DNA of 64,000 nucleotides from Haloprofundus halobius (GTDB lineage Archaea > Halobacteriota > Halobacteria > Halobacteriales > Haloferacaceae): contig NZ_CP083666.1 of assembly GCF_020097835.1 (NCBI RefSeq), positions 3,162,001 to 3,226,000 of the forward strand, given 5' to 3'. The translations under genes and the position numbers were made by a program. The notes beneath the pieces were generated by a model. The model was given only the letters and a program-made list of their open reading frames with translations. It ran no database searches and was not told the origin of the DNA. This document shows positions 17,291 through 25,497 of this stretch, piece by piece (positions within the stretch are counted from its first letter, which is position 1; each line of letters begins with the position of its first letter).

Positions 17291-17424
17291 AGGTAACTCG
17301 TGAACTACATTCTGAAAAATCTTCTGTTCAGGTCGATACTTTTCAAAATGGGCGTTCCTCGGACTATTATTCCAGAAGCCGATGACTAACCTATCTCAGG
17401 TGGGACATGCGAATAAATGGCGAA

Positions 17425-17615
17425 TTATGCGCTCACCCGCGCGACACCGTATCCAATGAAGATCCCAACGACGATATGAAACCCCGTTTGATTGAGAACC
17501 GAAGGCGGCTGTATAATTTCGAATAAGCCGAGATGTCCATGAGAAGAAAGAATACAAACCCAGGTATCAACGCCCTAATTAGATCAACTAGCTCTCGTCT
17601 TTCGACGGGCGGCAT
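17425..17615 (-). pseudogene. Frameshifted small membrane protein
   Basis: Read from the ATG at 17615, the protein begins MPPVERRELVDLIRALIPG and then a hydrophobic FVFFLL. The frame then becomes unconvincing, while the frame displaced by one base continues with a plausible second membrane helix (TGFHIVVGIFIGYGVARV) to a stop at 17425-17427. Joined across a single frameshift near 17540 it would be about 63 residues with two spans. No family is recognised. The same pattern could arise by chance in a short stretch. Confidence 0.35.
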
Positions 17616-17642
17616 TAATGGACCATCCTATCGGCTTGGTAA

Positions 17643-17777
17643 GTGCTTTCTCTGTACTTACCACTCCTTCGACCGTCTACGGAATCCCTCGAAGAAGTGC
17701 TTGCCTCGACCGATGACCAAACGTTCGTCTCCGCCGATGACGTTCGAAGTCGGATACTGGGATTGATACATCGGTAG
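17643..17777 (+). pseudogene. Possible gene fragment (44 codons)
   Basis: A short frame opens with GTG right after an in-frame TAA and ends at TAG. Its second half (SLEEVLASTDDQTFVSADDV) has the composition of a real haloarchaeal protein, whereas its first part does not. It may be the 3' remnant of a gene lost during decay of this block. The stretch 17778-17899 contains nothing else that I can support. Confidence 0.2.
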
Positions 17778-17899
17778 TGAATGCGGCCCAGTCATCCACC
17801 GTCTCGCTGTTCGGTCATCCCTGCATTAGAAACGTGTATCCTCTGCATCTACCGATTAGATTTGAGCCAAACTGAGTTTCTTGATGATGAATCGGCGCC

Positions 17900-17955
17900 C
17901 TGTATTCAGTACCGGTCTCAACAAACTATTACTGGTTGAGGGTTTCAACAGAGCC
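17900..17955 (-). repeat. Right inward-facing IS6-like end
   Basis: On the minus strand it begins ggctctgttgaaac at 17955 and reaches tactgaatacag at 17911-17900, mirroring the left end at 15958. A short internal inverted repeat (ctcaac/gttgag) is present. Confidence 0.5.
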
Positions 17956-17974
17956 ATCGAACCCGGCGATTCGT

Positions 17975-18547
17975 TTACTGAACCGTGTACCCGTCGTCTT
18001 CCAACGCTTGAGTAACCAGTTCGTCGAACACCGTCGCCATCTCGGGGACGAGTCGGTCCACCGCGGGGTCCTGGTCGCGGTACTCGACCGTCCGCTGCTC
18101 GCCGTCGACGAAGCCGTACCGTCGTCCGTACTTCTCGCCGTTGTCGCCATATACGACGACCGTTACGTAGGGGTCGCGGCCGCCGTGGACGCCGATTTCG
18201 TGGACCAGCACCGTCGCGAACTCGGTGAGATTCGTCGCGTAGTTGCCGACGACCAACCCGCGTTCGAGTGCCTCGCGGTTCCACTCGCGGCGTTCGCCGG
18301 TTTTGAGGCTGCAACCGACGACTCGCTCGGGCGTTATCTCCTCGACCTCCCACTCGTCGATGCGGGCGGAGGCGACGTCGCGGTCGGCGTTCTTGATTCG
18401 GTCGCCGACGCGGACGCCGAGATACACCGCCCGCCCGGGTCGCCACTCCACGCGAATCTCGTCGGGGGAGAGGTAGACGCGCGCTTCCTGCCCGGCGATG
18501 GTCCGTCGTTCGATTCTCGTGTGGCTGTCGATGTCTCTCAGCGTCAT
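17975..18547 (-). CDS. Conserved haloarchaeal hypothetical protein
   Basis: A 190-residue soluble acidic protein, beta-rich in the first half (TIAGQEARVYLSPDEIRVEW, GRAVYLGVRVGDRI) and mixed in the second. No signal, membrane span or known catalytic motif is visible. It is intact and its composition matches the chromosome, so it marks the right boundary of the transferred block, whose end lies 20 bp from the stop codon. It is co-directional with the possible Nmad3 gene at 18643 but 95 bp downstream of it. Function unknown. Confidence 0.6.
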   Translation of the reverse strand: MTLRDIDSHTRIERRTIAGQEARVYLSPDEIRVEWRPGRAVYLGVRVGDRIKNADRDVASARIDEWEVEEITPERVVGCSLKTGERREWNREALERGLVVGNYATNLTEFATVLVHEIGVHGGRDPYVTVVVYGDNGEKYGRRYGFVDGEQRTVEYRDQDPAVDRLVPEMATVFDELVTQALEDDGYTVQ

Positions 18548-18642
18548 GCTGTCTCGGAGGCGCGCTGAGGAGTTAACCCGCGCGCCGGTCTCGATTCTGC
18601 GCCGTCAGCTGCGTCGTCCCACCCGCCTCTCCCGCTCTCCTC

Positions 18643-19437
18643 TCACCCGAACCACGGCGCGTCGTCCGTCTCTCGGCCGTCTTCGTCGATAATCGCTCGA
18701 AGTTCCGCCGTCGCAGACTCGTCGAACCAGAACCGCCGTCGCCACCACGGCCCCTTCCCAGAGTCGTTCGACAGTTCGGTCACGAGGCGGTTCGCCGTCG
18801 CGCCTGCCTCGCGCGAACTCAGCGGGACGACGCGCTCGAACAGCCTCGACTCCTCACCGCCCTCGACGAGCACCTTCGCGTCGAACGGGTCACGTTTGAC
18901 GTGGGCGTTCCCGGCGAACCGCTCGCGCTCTGCGGTCAAGAGTTCGTGGTACCCCTCGCCGGTCACCGACTGTCGGACGCGAAACTCGCCGACGAGGTAC
19001 GCCCCCCAGTCGTCGTCGACGACACGGTTCGAGGTCAGTTCGGCGTCGTCACGACTGTCGTCGCCGTTGCGTGCGGCGTTACCGCCGCGTACGTGGTCGC
19101 TGCCGTCGTGCCGACTCAGCGTCGCGTAGAAGAACAGCGAGTCGCCCGGCGACAGGTCCGAGAGCGGTCCGGCTTTGACCCCGTGTTCGTCGCCGTAGGT
19201 GTGTCGCGTCGCCCCATGGACGCCCGCGAACGCCGGGTCGAGATGGACCGGCGTGTCGAGCACCGACGCCGGGAGGTCGAAGCCGAACGAGAGGTCGCCG
19301 TAAGTCGGCACTCGCTCGCTCGTCTCCTCTCGCTCGGGAATCGGGACGTACTCGAACCGACCGTCTGGATACACCGGTCCGCGGAAGCCGGGGAGGTTCG
19401 TGTTCGCGGCGACGTTTATCGCGATGCTTCGAGCCAC
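18643..19437 (-). CDS. Possible Nmad3-like protein (nucleotide-modification-associated)
   Basis: A 264-residue protein opening with AINVAANTNLPGFRGPVYPDG followed by a YVPIPE motif. This N-terminal arrangement (small residues, GPVYPDG, then PIPE) recalls the Nmad3 family, which was predicted from comparative genomics to act with DNA-base modification systems. Further features are a HLDPAF region, an SLFFYATL strand and a long polar insert near residues 115-140. Starts at GTG (19437). No modification enzyme lies directly beside it, so the family call is tentative; it could simply be a conserved hypothetical protein. Confidence 0.45.
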   Translation of the reverse strand: MARSIAINVAANTNLPGFRGPVYPDGRFEYVPIPEREETSERVPTYGDLSFGFDLPASVLDTPVHLDPAFAGVHGATRHTYGDEHGVKAGPLSDLSPGDSLFFYATLSRHDGSDHVRGGNAARNGDDSRDDAELTSNRVVDDDWGAYLVGEFRVRQSVTGEGYHELLTAERERFAGNAHVKRDPFDAKVLVEGGEESRLFERVVPLSSREAGATANRLVTELSNDSGKGPWWRRRFWFDESATAELRAIIDEDGRETDDAPWFG

Positions 19438-19479
19438 GCCGTCGCTACGGGAGCACCCGACAAAGAGTCGCCCGGTCGC

Positions 19480-19812
19480 TCATCCCAGCCGCTGGGCGCA
19501 GTTACGGCAGAACGTGAACGTCGTGTCCGTTTCGTTCTCGACGCCGCAGTGCGGACAGATGCGCTCTGTCGCCGACTCCGGGAACGCCTCCATCGTCGCC
19601 GCCGACATCGCCGGACTCAGTTTCGCGGCCGCGGTTCGGTCGTGAGCCATCTCGCGCTCTGCGGATTCGTCGCCGCTCCCGCCGTGCCGCGCGACTGCGC
19701 TGTCGGCCTCGGCGAACGCGCCGTCGTCGCCGCCGAGGTAGCGGTAGACGAGCAGTTGGAGGACGACCAACCCGAGCACGTAGACCAGTATCCATCCCCA
19801 CAGTGCGCGCAT
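19480..19812 (-). CDS. Membrane-anchored zinc-ribbon protein
   Basis: A 110-residue protein with one N-terminal transmembrane helix (residues 3-23), a polar Asp/Ser/Ala linker and a C-terminal zinc ribbon formed by CPHC near residue 87 and CRNC near residue 102. The ribbon should face the cytoplasm. Such small anchored ribbons are common in haloarchaea but have no known role. Confidence 0.7.
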   Translation of the reverse strand: MRALWGWILVYVLGLVVLQLLVYRYLGGDDGAFAEADSAVARHGGSGDESAEREMAHDRTAAAKLSPAMSAATMEAFPESATERICPHCGVENETDTTFTFCRNCAQRLG

Positions 19813-19890
19813 AGTATGATATTTGTCACCATGGCACTTGTGTCTTCGGTTCGTACCGAGAACCGCAGGAAAGCGGGCCGATTCGTTCGT

Positions 19891-21000
19891 CTACTCCTCC
19901 GTCTCTGGGAAGAACCGAATCACCCTATCGTCGCCGTCGCGCGGTTCGCCGCGTCCGTCGAGGTTGCTCGTCACGGCGTAGAGGTGGTCGTTCGGCCCCG
20001 TGAACACCGTCCGGAGGCGACCGAACTCACCCTCGTACAGCGGTTCGTCCTCGACGATCTCCGTACCGTCGATGCGGAGGCGGCGGAGGTGTTCGCCCGC
20101 GAGCGTTCCGAAGAAGAACTCACCCTGCCACTCGCGGTACGGGCCGTCGTAGAACGTCGCGCTCGCGGGGGCGATGGTCGGCGTGTACTCGGTGATCGCG
20201 CCCGTGTACTCGTCGGTGCTCTCGGTACCGCCGACCTCCGGCCAGCCGTAGTTGTTGCCGGCTTCGAGGACGTTCACCTCGTCGTTCTCGTCGGGGCCGT
20301 GTTCCGTCGAGAAGATCTCTCCGTCGCGGAAGGCGAGCCCCTGCGGATTTCGGTGGCCGTAGGTGAACACCTCGTTGTCGAAGGGGTTGTCGGGATGCGG
20401 TTCGCCGTCGAACGTCAGCCGAAGCACCTTCCCGTTGAGCGAGTCGGTGTCCTGGGCGCGGTCGCGTCCGTTCGCGTCGCCGACGGTGGCCAGGAGGCTA
20501 TCCTCGTAGACGGCGAGGCGACCGCCGTCGTGGATGACGTCGCCGGGGATTCCGTCGAGTATCGGCTCCCACTCCCAGCCGTTTTCGAGGTCGTGGCGGA
20601 CGATGCGGTTCGTGAACTCGTACTCGCCGCCCGAGTACGTCTGGTACGTGTACGCCGCCGACTCCTCGGGGTGAAAGACCAGCCCCAGCAGTCCGCCCTC
20701 GCCGTCCTGGACGACGTCCTCGACAGTGAGCAACTCCTCGGGGTCGCCCTCCCCGTCGGGGATGCGGACGATGCGTCCGAGGCGCTCGGTGAGATAGAGG
20801 TCGCCGTCGCGCCACGCCGCCCCCCACGGGATTTCGAGTCCCGTGACGACCGACTCGTGCTGGATGCTCTGCGGCGGCGGCGACGTCGTCTCCTCGTCGG
20901 TGGAGGTGTCGTTCCCGGACGGGTCGGAGGCGGTGGGGGCGTCGAGGCAACCGCTGACGGCAGCGACGCCGACGAGGCCGAGATAGGTCCGTCGGTCCAT
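19891..21000 (-). CDS. PQQ-type aldose sugar dehydrogenase (glucose/sorbosone dehydrogenase family), lipoprotein
   Basis: About 369 residues. The leader MDRRTYLGLVGVAAVSGC has a twin-arginine motif and lipobox for Tat export and lipid anchoring. The mature protein is a six-bladed beta-propeller of the GSDH family: LEIPWGAAW, LLGLVFHPEE, GDANGRDRAQDT and FGYGHRNPQGLAF-type segments (here TYGHRNPQGLAF), SEHGPDENDEVN and YGWPEVGG. Family members oxidise aldoses with PQQ and calcium; PQQ synthesis is not seen nearby. The ATG at 21000 is used because it starts the leader. Confidence 0.85.
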   Translation of the reverse strand: MDRRTYLGLVGVAAVSGCLDAPTASDPSGNDTSTDEETTSPPPQSIQHESVVTGLEIPWGAAWRDGDLYLTERLGRIVRIPDGEGDPEELLTVEDVVQDGEGGLLGLVFHPEESAAYTYQTYSGGEYEFTNRIVRHDLENGWEWEPILDGIPGDVIHDGGRLAVYEDSLLATVGDANGRDRAQDTDSLNGKVLRLTFDGEPHPDNPFDNEVFTYGHRNPQGLAFRDGEIFSTEHGPDENDEVNVLEAGNNYGWPEVGGTESTDEYTGAITEYTPTIAPASATFYDGPYREWQGEFFFGTLAGEHLRRLRIDGTEIVEDEPLYEGEFGRLRTVFTGPNDHLYAVTSNLDGRGEPRDGDDRVIRFFPETEE

Positions 21001-21108
21001 GGTCGGATTTCTGTCTTCCCTAACCAAAAGCTATCGCAAAAAAGGCGTGTTTCGACGTTCGAACCTCACGGTTCCGGCGGACTGCGCGGCGGTCGAACCG
21101 CCCGATTT

Positions 21109-22008
21109 TTAGTTCGGCGATCCAAGGTCGCGACCGAACTCGTCGAACACGTCGACGCCTTCGGGGAGGTCGTACGGTATCTCGCGCTCGGCCTGCTGGT
21201 TCTCGCCGCCCGCCTCCAGCGGTTCGGCTTCGTCCTCCCATCCGGGCTTGATTTTCACGCTTTCCGCGGGTGTGCCGACGGCGACGTGGTGGGCGGGGAC
21301 GTCGCCCTGCACGACCGAGCGCGCGCCGACGACGCTGTTCTCGCCGATTTTGCACCCCGCCCGAACCATCGCGTCGTAGGTGACGCGGGCGTCGTCCTCG
21401 ACGACGGTGTGGAAGTTCTTTACTGCGGTTTGGTCGACGATGTCGTGGTCGTGGCTGTAGAGGTGGACGCCGTCGGAGATGGAGACGCGATTGCCGATGG
21501 TCAACCGACCTCGGTCGTCGAGGTGGACGTCGTCGTGGATGACCGTGTTGTCGCCGACGCGGATGTTGTGGCCGTACGTCATCGTGATGCCCTTGAACAG
21601 GCGGAGGTTCTCGCCGGCCTCCTCGAACAGGTGGTTGGCGAGCATCTGGCGGAATCGCAGCGCGAACTCCACGTTGTCGGCCATCGGCGTCGCGTCGAAC
21701 TGCCGCCACAGCCACTGGAGGTGTTTCGAGCGCTTGAACTTCTCCTCGTCCTTCTCGGCGTAGTACTCCGATTCGAGGGTCGAGTTGCAGGGGTCGTACC
21801 CCTGGAGGCGGACGCGCTCTGCGTTCGATACGCCCTCGCCCGCCTGCCAGCGCTCGTACGCCTCGCGGTCGCCGTAGAGGTCGATAAGCACGTCCTGGAC
21901 CACGTCACAGGTGTCCTCCTCGCCGGAGAGTCGTTCGTCAACCTCGTCGATGAAGGCTCGAACTCCGTCCTCGGCCGCGAGGGGGAGCGAGATGTGACGC
22001 TTTGTCAT
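21109..22008 (-). CDS. Hexapeptide-repeat acyltransferase (LbetaH family)
   Basis: About 299 residues. Residues 1-130 are a helical, charged N-terminal region; residues 130-235 form a left-handed beta-helix with hexapeptide periodicity (IRVGDNTVIHDDVHLDDRGR, KIGENSVVGARSVVQGDVPA) and the acetyltransferase-like catalytic histidine in HLYSHDHD. The likely donor is acetyl-CoA; the acceptor is unknown. The long N-terminal region is unusual for sugar O-acetyltransferases. The ATG at 22008 is preferred since upstream frame residues are non-specific. Confidence 0.75.
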   Translation of the reverse strand: MTKRHISLPLAAEDGVRAFIDEVDERLSGEEDTCDVVQDVLIDLYGDREAYERWQAGEGVSNAERVRLQGYDPCNSTLESEYYAEKDEEKFKRSKHLQWLWRQFDATPMADNVEFALRFRQMLANHLFEEAGENLRLFKGITMTYGHNIRVGDNTVIHDDVHLDDRGRLTIGNRVSISDGVHLYSHDHDIVDQTAVKNFHTVVEDDARVTYDAMVRAGCKIGENSVVGARSVVQGDVPAHHVAVGTPAESVKIKPGWEDEAEPLEAGGENQQAEREIPYDLPEGVDVFDEFGRDLGSPN

Positions 22009-22169
22009 TGGGCCACGTTGGCCATCGTCGCTCAAATCGGTTCGGGTGTGCGCGCGTCGGGTCAGACCACGTGAAGACGTGGATGACCCGACGACCATGT
22101 CGTCTCTCGATTCGATCCGCCGCGTCGGGAAGCGGGTCACTTTCAACGCAGTACGGCATTCGGGCTCAC

Positions 22170-23468
22170 ATGAACGAACGCACGCGCGAATTCGAGGCGA
22201 AGAACGGCCCTCCCGCGTGGACCCGCGAGCACGCCGCCGCAATCGAACGCACCGACGATACTGTCGCCCCGATCATCTACCCGCCGGAGGCACCGGTCGA
22301 CTCGGACCTCCACATCTGGGACACGTGGTTCCTCCGCGAGCGCGACGGCTCTATCGCCGACATCGACGGCTACCGCATCGTCTTCGCACTCTCCTCCTCG
22401 TCGGAACTGCTGCCCGGCAAACGCCACGACGTAGCCACTATCAGGTACTTCTACTCCCGCGACGGGGAGAACTGGAAAACTGGTGGATCGATCTTCGACG
22501 TCGACGAGAAGGGACCGCTCGGGTCGCGGCAGTGGGCCGGAAGCGCGCTGTACGACCAAGGAACCATCTACGCCTACTACACCGCCTCGGGCGCCCGAGG
22601 CGAAGAAGCACTCACCTACACCCAGCGTCTCGCCGTCGGGCACGGCGGCACCGTCGAAACCGACGAGGACGGGCTTCGAATCGAGGGGCCGTGGACCCAC
22701 GAGGTTCTGCTCGAACCCGACGGGGAGTTCTACGAGACGGAGAGCCAGTCCAGAGGGATGATTTACACCTTCCGGGACCCGTGGTTCTTCGAGGACGAGG
22801 GCACCACCTATCTCCTGTTCGAGGCGAACACGCCCGTCCCCGAGGGGTCCGACGCCTGCGGCGGCGACGCGGCCCAACAGGAATTCAACGGCAGCGTCGG
22901 CATCGCCGAGTCGCCGACGGGCAACCCGACGGAGTTCGAGCTCAGGCCGCCCTTACTGGACGCCGTCTGCGTCAACCAGGAACTCGAACGGCCGCACGTC
23001 GTCCGCCGTGACGGGTGCTACTACCTCTTCATCTCCAGTCACGACCACACGTTCACGCCAGGTCTCGACGGGTACGACGCGCTGTACGGCTTCGTCGCCG
23101 ACTCGCTGCGCGGCGAGTACGAACCGCTCAACGCCTCCGGTCTGGTGCTGACCAACCCGTCGAACGCGCCGTTCCAGGCGTACTCGTGGCTCGCGTACGA
23201 CCACGGCGACGAACTGCTCGTCACCTCCTTTTTCAACTACTTCGAGTTCGACCGGCCGAGTCTCGACGAAGTCGCGGTGCTGCCCGAGGCCGAACAACTG
23301 CGTCGCTTCGGCGGGACGCTCGCGCCGACGGTCCGAATCCGTCTCGACGGCAATCGGACCAAAGTGGTGGGCACACTCGGCCACGGCCACCTCCCGCTGC
23401 CGGACGAAGAACTGCCGGAGTCGTGGTGGGAGCGCTGCGAGAAACTACCGGACGAAGGCGAGTACTGA
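22170..23468 (+). CDS. Levansucrase/fructosyltransferase (GH68)
   Basis: A 432-residue GH68 enzyme. All three catalytic residues are visible: nucleophile Asp51 in HIWDTW, transition-state Asp203 in FRDPWFF, and acid/base Glu273 in QELERPH. Family segments such as GSRQWAGSA, YTQRLA, LLFEANTPV and PFQAYSWLAY are strongly conserved. The reaction splits sucrose and transfers fructose to build levan or fructo-oligosaccharides. No signal peptide is present at the ATG at 22170 or in the upstream frame, so export, if any, is not classical. A GH32 fructosidase and a regulator lie close by. Confidence 0.95.
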   Translation: MNERTREFEAKNGPPAWTREHAAAIERTDDTVAPIIYPPEAPVDSDLHIWDTWFLRERDGSIADIDGYRIVFALSSSSELLPGKRHDVATIRYFYSRDGENWKTGGSIFDVDEKGPLGSRQWAGSALYDQGTIYAYYTASGARGEEALTYTQRLAVGHGGTVETDEDGLRIEGPWTHEVLLEPDGEFYETESQSRGMIYTFRDPWFFEDEGTTYLLFEANTPVPEGSDACGGDAAQQEFNGSVGIAESPTGNPTEFELRPPLLDAVCVNQELERPHVVRRDGCYYLFISSHDHTFTPGLDGYDALYGFVADSLRGEYEPLNASGLVLTNPSNAPFQAYSWLAYDHGDELLVTSFFNYFEFDRPSLDEVAVLPEAEQLRRFGGTLAPTVRIRLDGNRTKVVGTLGHGHLPLPDEELPESWWERCEKLPDEGEY

Positions 23469-23548
23469 CGCGGGAGACGGCGAAAAGACGAGACTGGTCG
23501 GCGGCGGTCCCGAGGCGTCGTCGGGTCGCTGCTCCGGAGGACGTCGGC

Positions 23549-23716
23549 CTACACGTCTCTCGATATCCGCTCGACGTGTTCTCGCGACACAGTCACGCCG
23601 TGCGTCTCCTCGGCGTGTCGCTGGACGAACGCGACCAGTTCCACCTCGTTTTCCGAGCGGACGAGGAACTCGCAATCTTCGAACCCGGCGTGTATACAGC
23701 TCACTTCTTTGACCAT
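23549..23716 (-). CDS. DUF1059 small protein
   Basis: A 55-residue soluble protein starting MVKEVSCIHAGFEDCEFLV. The spacing of its two cysteines (C-x7-C) followed by an ELVAFVQRHAEETHG helix matches the DUF1059 family of small proteins of unknown function, which are widespread in haloarchaea. It converges on the levansucrase gene. A second member is at 47364. Confidence 0.75.
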   Translation of the reverse strand: MVKEVSCIHAGFEDCEFLVRSENEVELVAFVQRHAEETHGVTVSREHVERISRDV

Positions 23717-23798
23717 GATTCGCTACCCTCGGACCCGAGTCAGTATGTCGCGGCGGAGCATAGCAGTTCTCTCGCTCCCGTCCGGCTCTCGAAGCCGC

Positions 23799-24623
23799 TT
23801 ACTGGTTCGTCAGCGCATCCCGAATCCCGCTCTTCGTGAACGTTTCGAGACGGACGGACTCGGACTCGTACGTCTCGTAGGTCGCCTCCGCCCACTCGCG
23901 AGCGGCCGGGGAGTCGGTGTCGACGAACGCCGTCAGCGCGTTCGTCTCCGGGTCGCGGACGGCGACGCCGATTCGGTCGTCGAAGACGGCCAGTCCAAAC
24001 GGCAGCGAGTCGTGCAGTCGAATCGTGAGATGTCCGCTCACGCACACCGCCACGCACCGTTCCGGGTAGTTCTCCATCACGTCCTCGACGACGGCCACCG
24101 GGTCGACGAGCGTCGTCTCCATGCCCTCGAGAATCCGCTCCTGAATCTCCCCCATGTAGGTCGGTGCGATGGCCCACGTGTCGAATCCGCGGAGCGTCTC
24201 GCTCTCTCGAACGAGCGAGACGTACCGGTTCATCGGCCCGTGCGGGTCGCCGTCGCCGGGCGTCGTCACCGTCGCGTCGACGAACGCCGAGAGCGGAATC
24301 GGCGGTATGGGGCCGTCACCCCCGTCAACCGCGTCGAGCACGGGCGCGAGCAACAGCGCGACGGTCACTTCCGATTTGAACCTCGCGAGCGCCTCCGCTA
24401 CCGCACGCCCGGTCGCCGTGAGGCGGAACTCGCCGTCGACTCGCTCGACCAACCCTCGGTCCCCGAACCACCGCGTGAACCGATGGCTGGTCGCCCGCGA
24501 GATATCCAACTCCGCCTCCAGCGTTCGTCTGTCCGCCGCCCCGTCGCACAGGGCCTCCATCATGGGCGCGCGTCTGACGAGTTCGAGGAACCCGTCGGGG
24601 TCCGACAGCGTCTCGGCGGTCAT
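23799..24623 (-). CDS. Winged-helix transcription regulator with FilR1-type ligand domain
   Basis: A 274-residue protein. Residues 10-85 form an HTH of the kind found in haloarchaeal MarR/ArsR-like regulators (LEAELDISRATSHRFTRWF). Residues 130-265 form the C-terminal domain (YMGEIQERILEG, RCVAVCVSGHLTIRLHDSLPF-type strands, GVAVRDPETNAL) of the methanogen regulatory protein FilR1/DUF1724 class, which probably binds a small ligand. It lies between levansucrase and fructosidase genes, so control of fructan metabolism is possible but unproven. Confidence 0.8.
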   Translation of the reverse strand: MTAETLSDPDGFLELVRRAPMMEALCDGAADRRTLEAELDISRATSHRFTRWFGDRGLVERVDGEFRLTATGRAVAEALARFKSEVTVALLLAPVLDAVDGGDGPIPPIPLSAFVDATVTTPGDGDPHGPMNRYVSLVRESETLRGFDTWAIAPTYMGEIQERILEGMETTLVDPVAVVEDVMENYPERCVAVCVSGHLTIRLHDSLPFGLAVFDDRIGVAVRDPETNALTAFVDTDSPAAREWAEATYETYESESVRLETFTKSGIRDALTNQ

Positions 24624-24813
24624 GCGAGAACTACCGCCGGACGGAGGATAACCCTGTCTCGGAAGGCCGAGATCCAGTCGGTCTCAGTCGGTGAGACGCA
24701 CTCACTCCCCGCGAAAATATCTCAGGTTAATTATAGATTCGGCGGCGCCGTACGGGAAACTGTCCGTCGCAGAACGCGGTGGCCGGGGGACGACCCCGAA
24801 GAGGTGTATCACG

Positions 24814-25431
24814 ATGGCAGTAGAATCCGAACAGGAAGGAACCGTAACACAGGGCGTCGACGTGGAGAAACTGAAGGCGTTCTTGGAGTTCGCCGAGGCC
24901 AACCCCGAGGACGTGCAGTTCGACCTCGAAGCGACGGGCGTCTACGAAGGTCGGGCGATTCACACGAAGGCGACGACCGGGCCGTACACGCTGGGCGGTC
25001 AGCGAATCGACCGCACCGCTCGCGAGTACGTCCACCATCTCGGCGGGCACAGAGAGGTCGAAGACGCCGTCGGATTCGTCGACCCGACCGACCGCCAGGA
25101 GGTCATCGAACTCGCGCTCGCCGCGCTCTCGGGGTGCATCAACGCCGCCGTCAGCATGAGCGCAATCGCGGCGGGCATCGAACTCGACACGCTCGAAACC
25201 AGCGTCCGCATCGCCTGGGATCCGTTCGTCTTCCTCCATCTCGAAGAGATTACGACCGAAGACGGCGACCCCGTCGACATGTTCGGCGACCTCGAAGTCG
25301 ACATCGAGGTCGACGGAGACGGCCTCGGCGAAGACGAACGCAGCTACATCGAGGAGTCGGTGGGGCGTTCGGCGGTGTACAACCTCGTGACGCTGCCGCA
25401 CCGCTGCCGACCGTCGGTTCGCCGTCGGTGA
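24814..25431 (+). CDS. OsmC-family protein
   Basis: About 205 residues. The OsmC fold is shown by the central ALSGCINAAVSMSAIAAGIELDT helix region, which holds the conserved cysteine, and by strands on both sides. A second peroxidatic cysteine may be the one in PHRCRPSV near the C terminus. OsmC/Ohr proteins reduce organic peroxides with thiols. The ATG at 24814 is preferred because the upstream frame is unrelated and an AT-rich promoter (ttaattatag near 24726) lies before it. Confidence 0.82.
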   Translation: MAVESEQEGTVTQGVDVEKLKAFLEFAEANPEDVQFDLEATGVYEGRAIHTKATTGPYTLGGQRIDRTAREYVHHLGGHREVEDAVGFVDPTDRQEVIELALAALSGCINAAVSMSAIAAGIELDTLETSVRIAWDPFVFLHLEEITTEDGDPVDMFGDLEVDIEVDGDGLGEDERSYIEESVGRSAVYNLVTLPHRCRPSVRRR

Positions 25432-25497
25432 GCGACACCGAGAGTCGGTCGCGTAGGCGGTACTACCTTTCTTGCAGCGCGTTCGAGCGAAGTTCGC

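Larger units (their letters stand above)
15958..17955. mobile_element. Putative non-autonomous element bounded by IS6-like inverted ends
   Basis: Two related terminal sequences face inward: ggctctgttggaaa from 15958 on the plus strand and ggctctgttgaaac from 17955 on the minus strand. About 39-44 bp further inward both carry t(g/a)ctgaatacag. The outer 8-bp flanks, accgaatc and atcgaacc, agree at six of eight positions, which could be an aged target duplication. Between the ends lie a lipoprotein gene, a LURP-one-related gene and broken fragments, with lower GC than the surroundings, but no transposase. The family (IS6, whose ends have the ggnnctgttg style) is inferred from the ends only. Confidence 0.5.

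Noticed and set aside
18901-22074. A 1057-codon open frame on the plus strand, the longest in its region
   Set aside because: It runs antisense to at least four genes with clear family motifs (possible Nmad3, zinc-ribbon, sugar dehydrogenase and acyltransferase). Its translation is Arg/Val-rich with no domain, as expected for a shadow frame in high-GC DNA.
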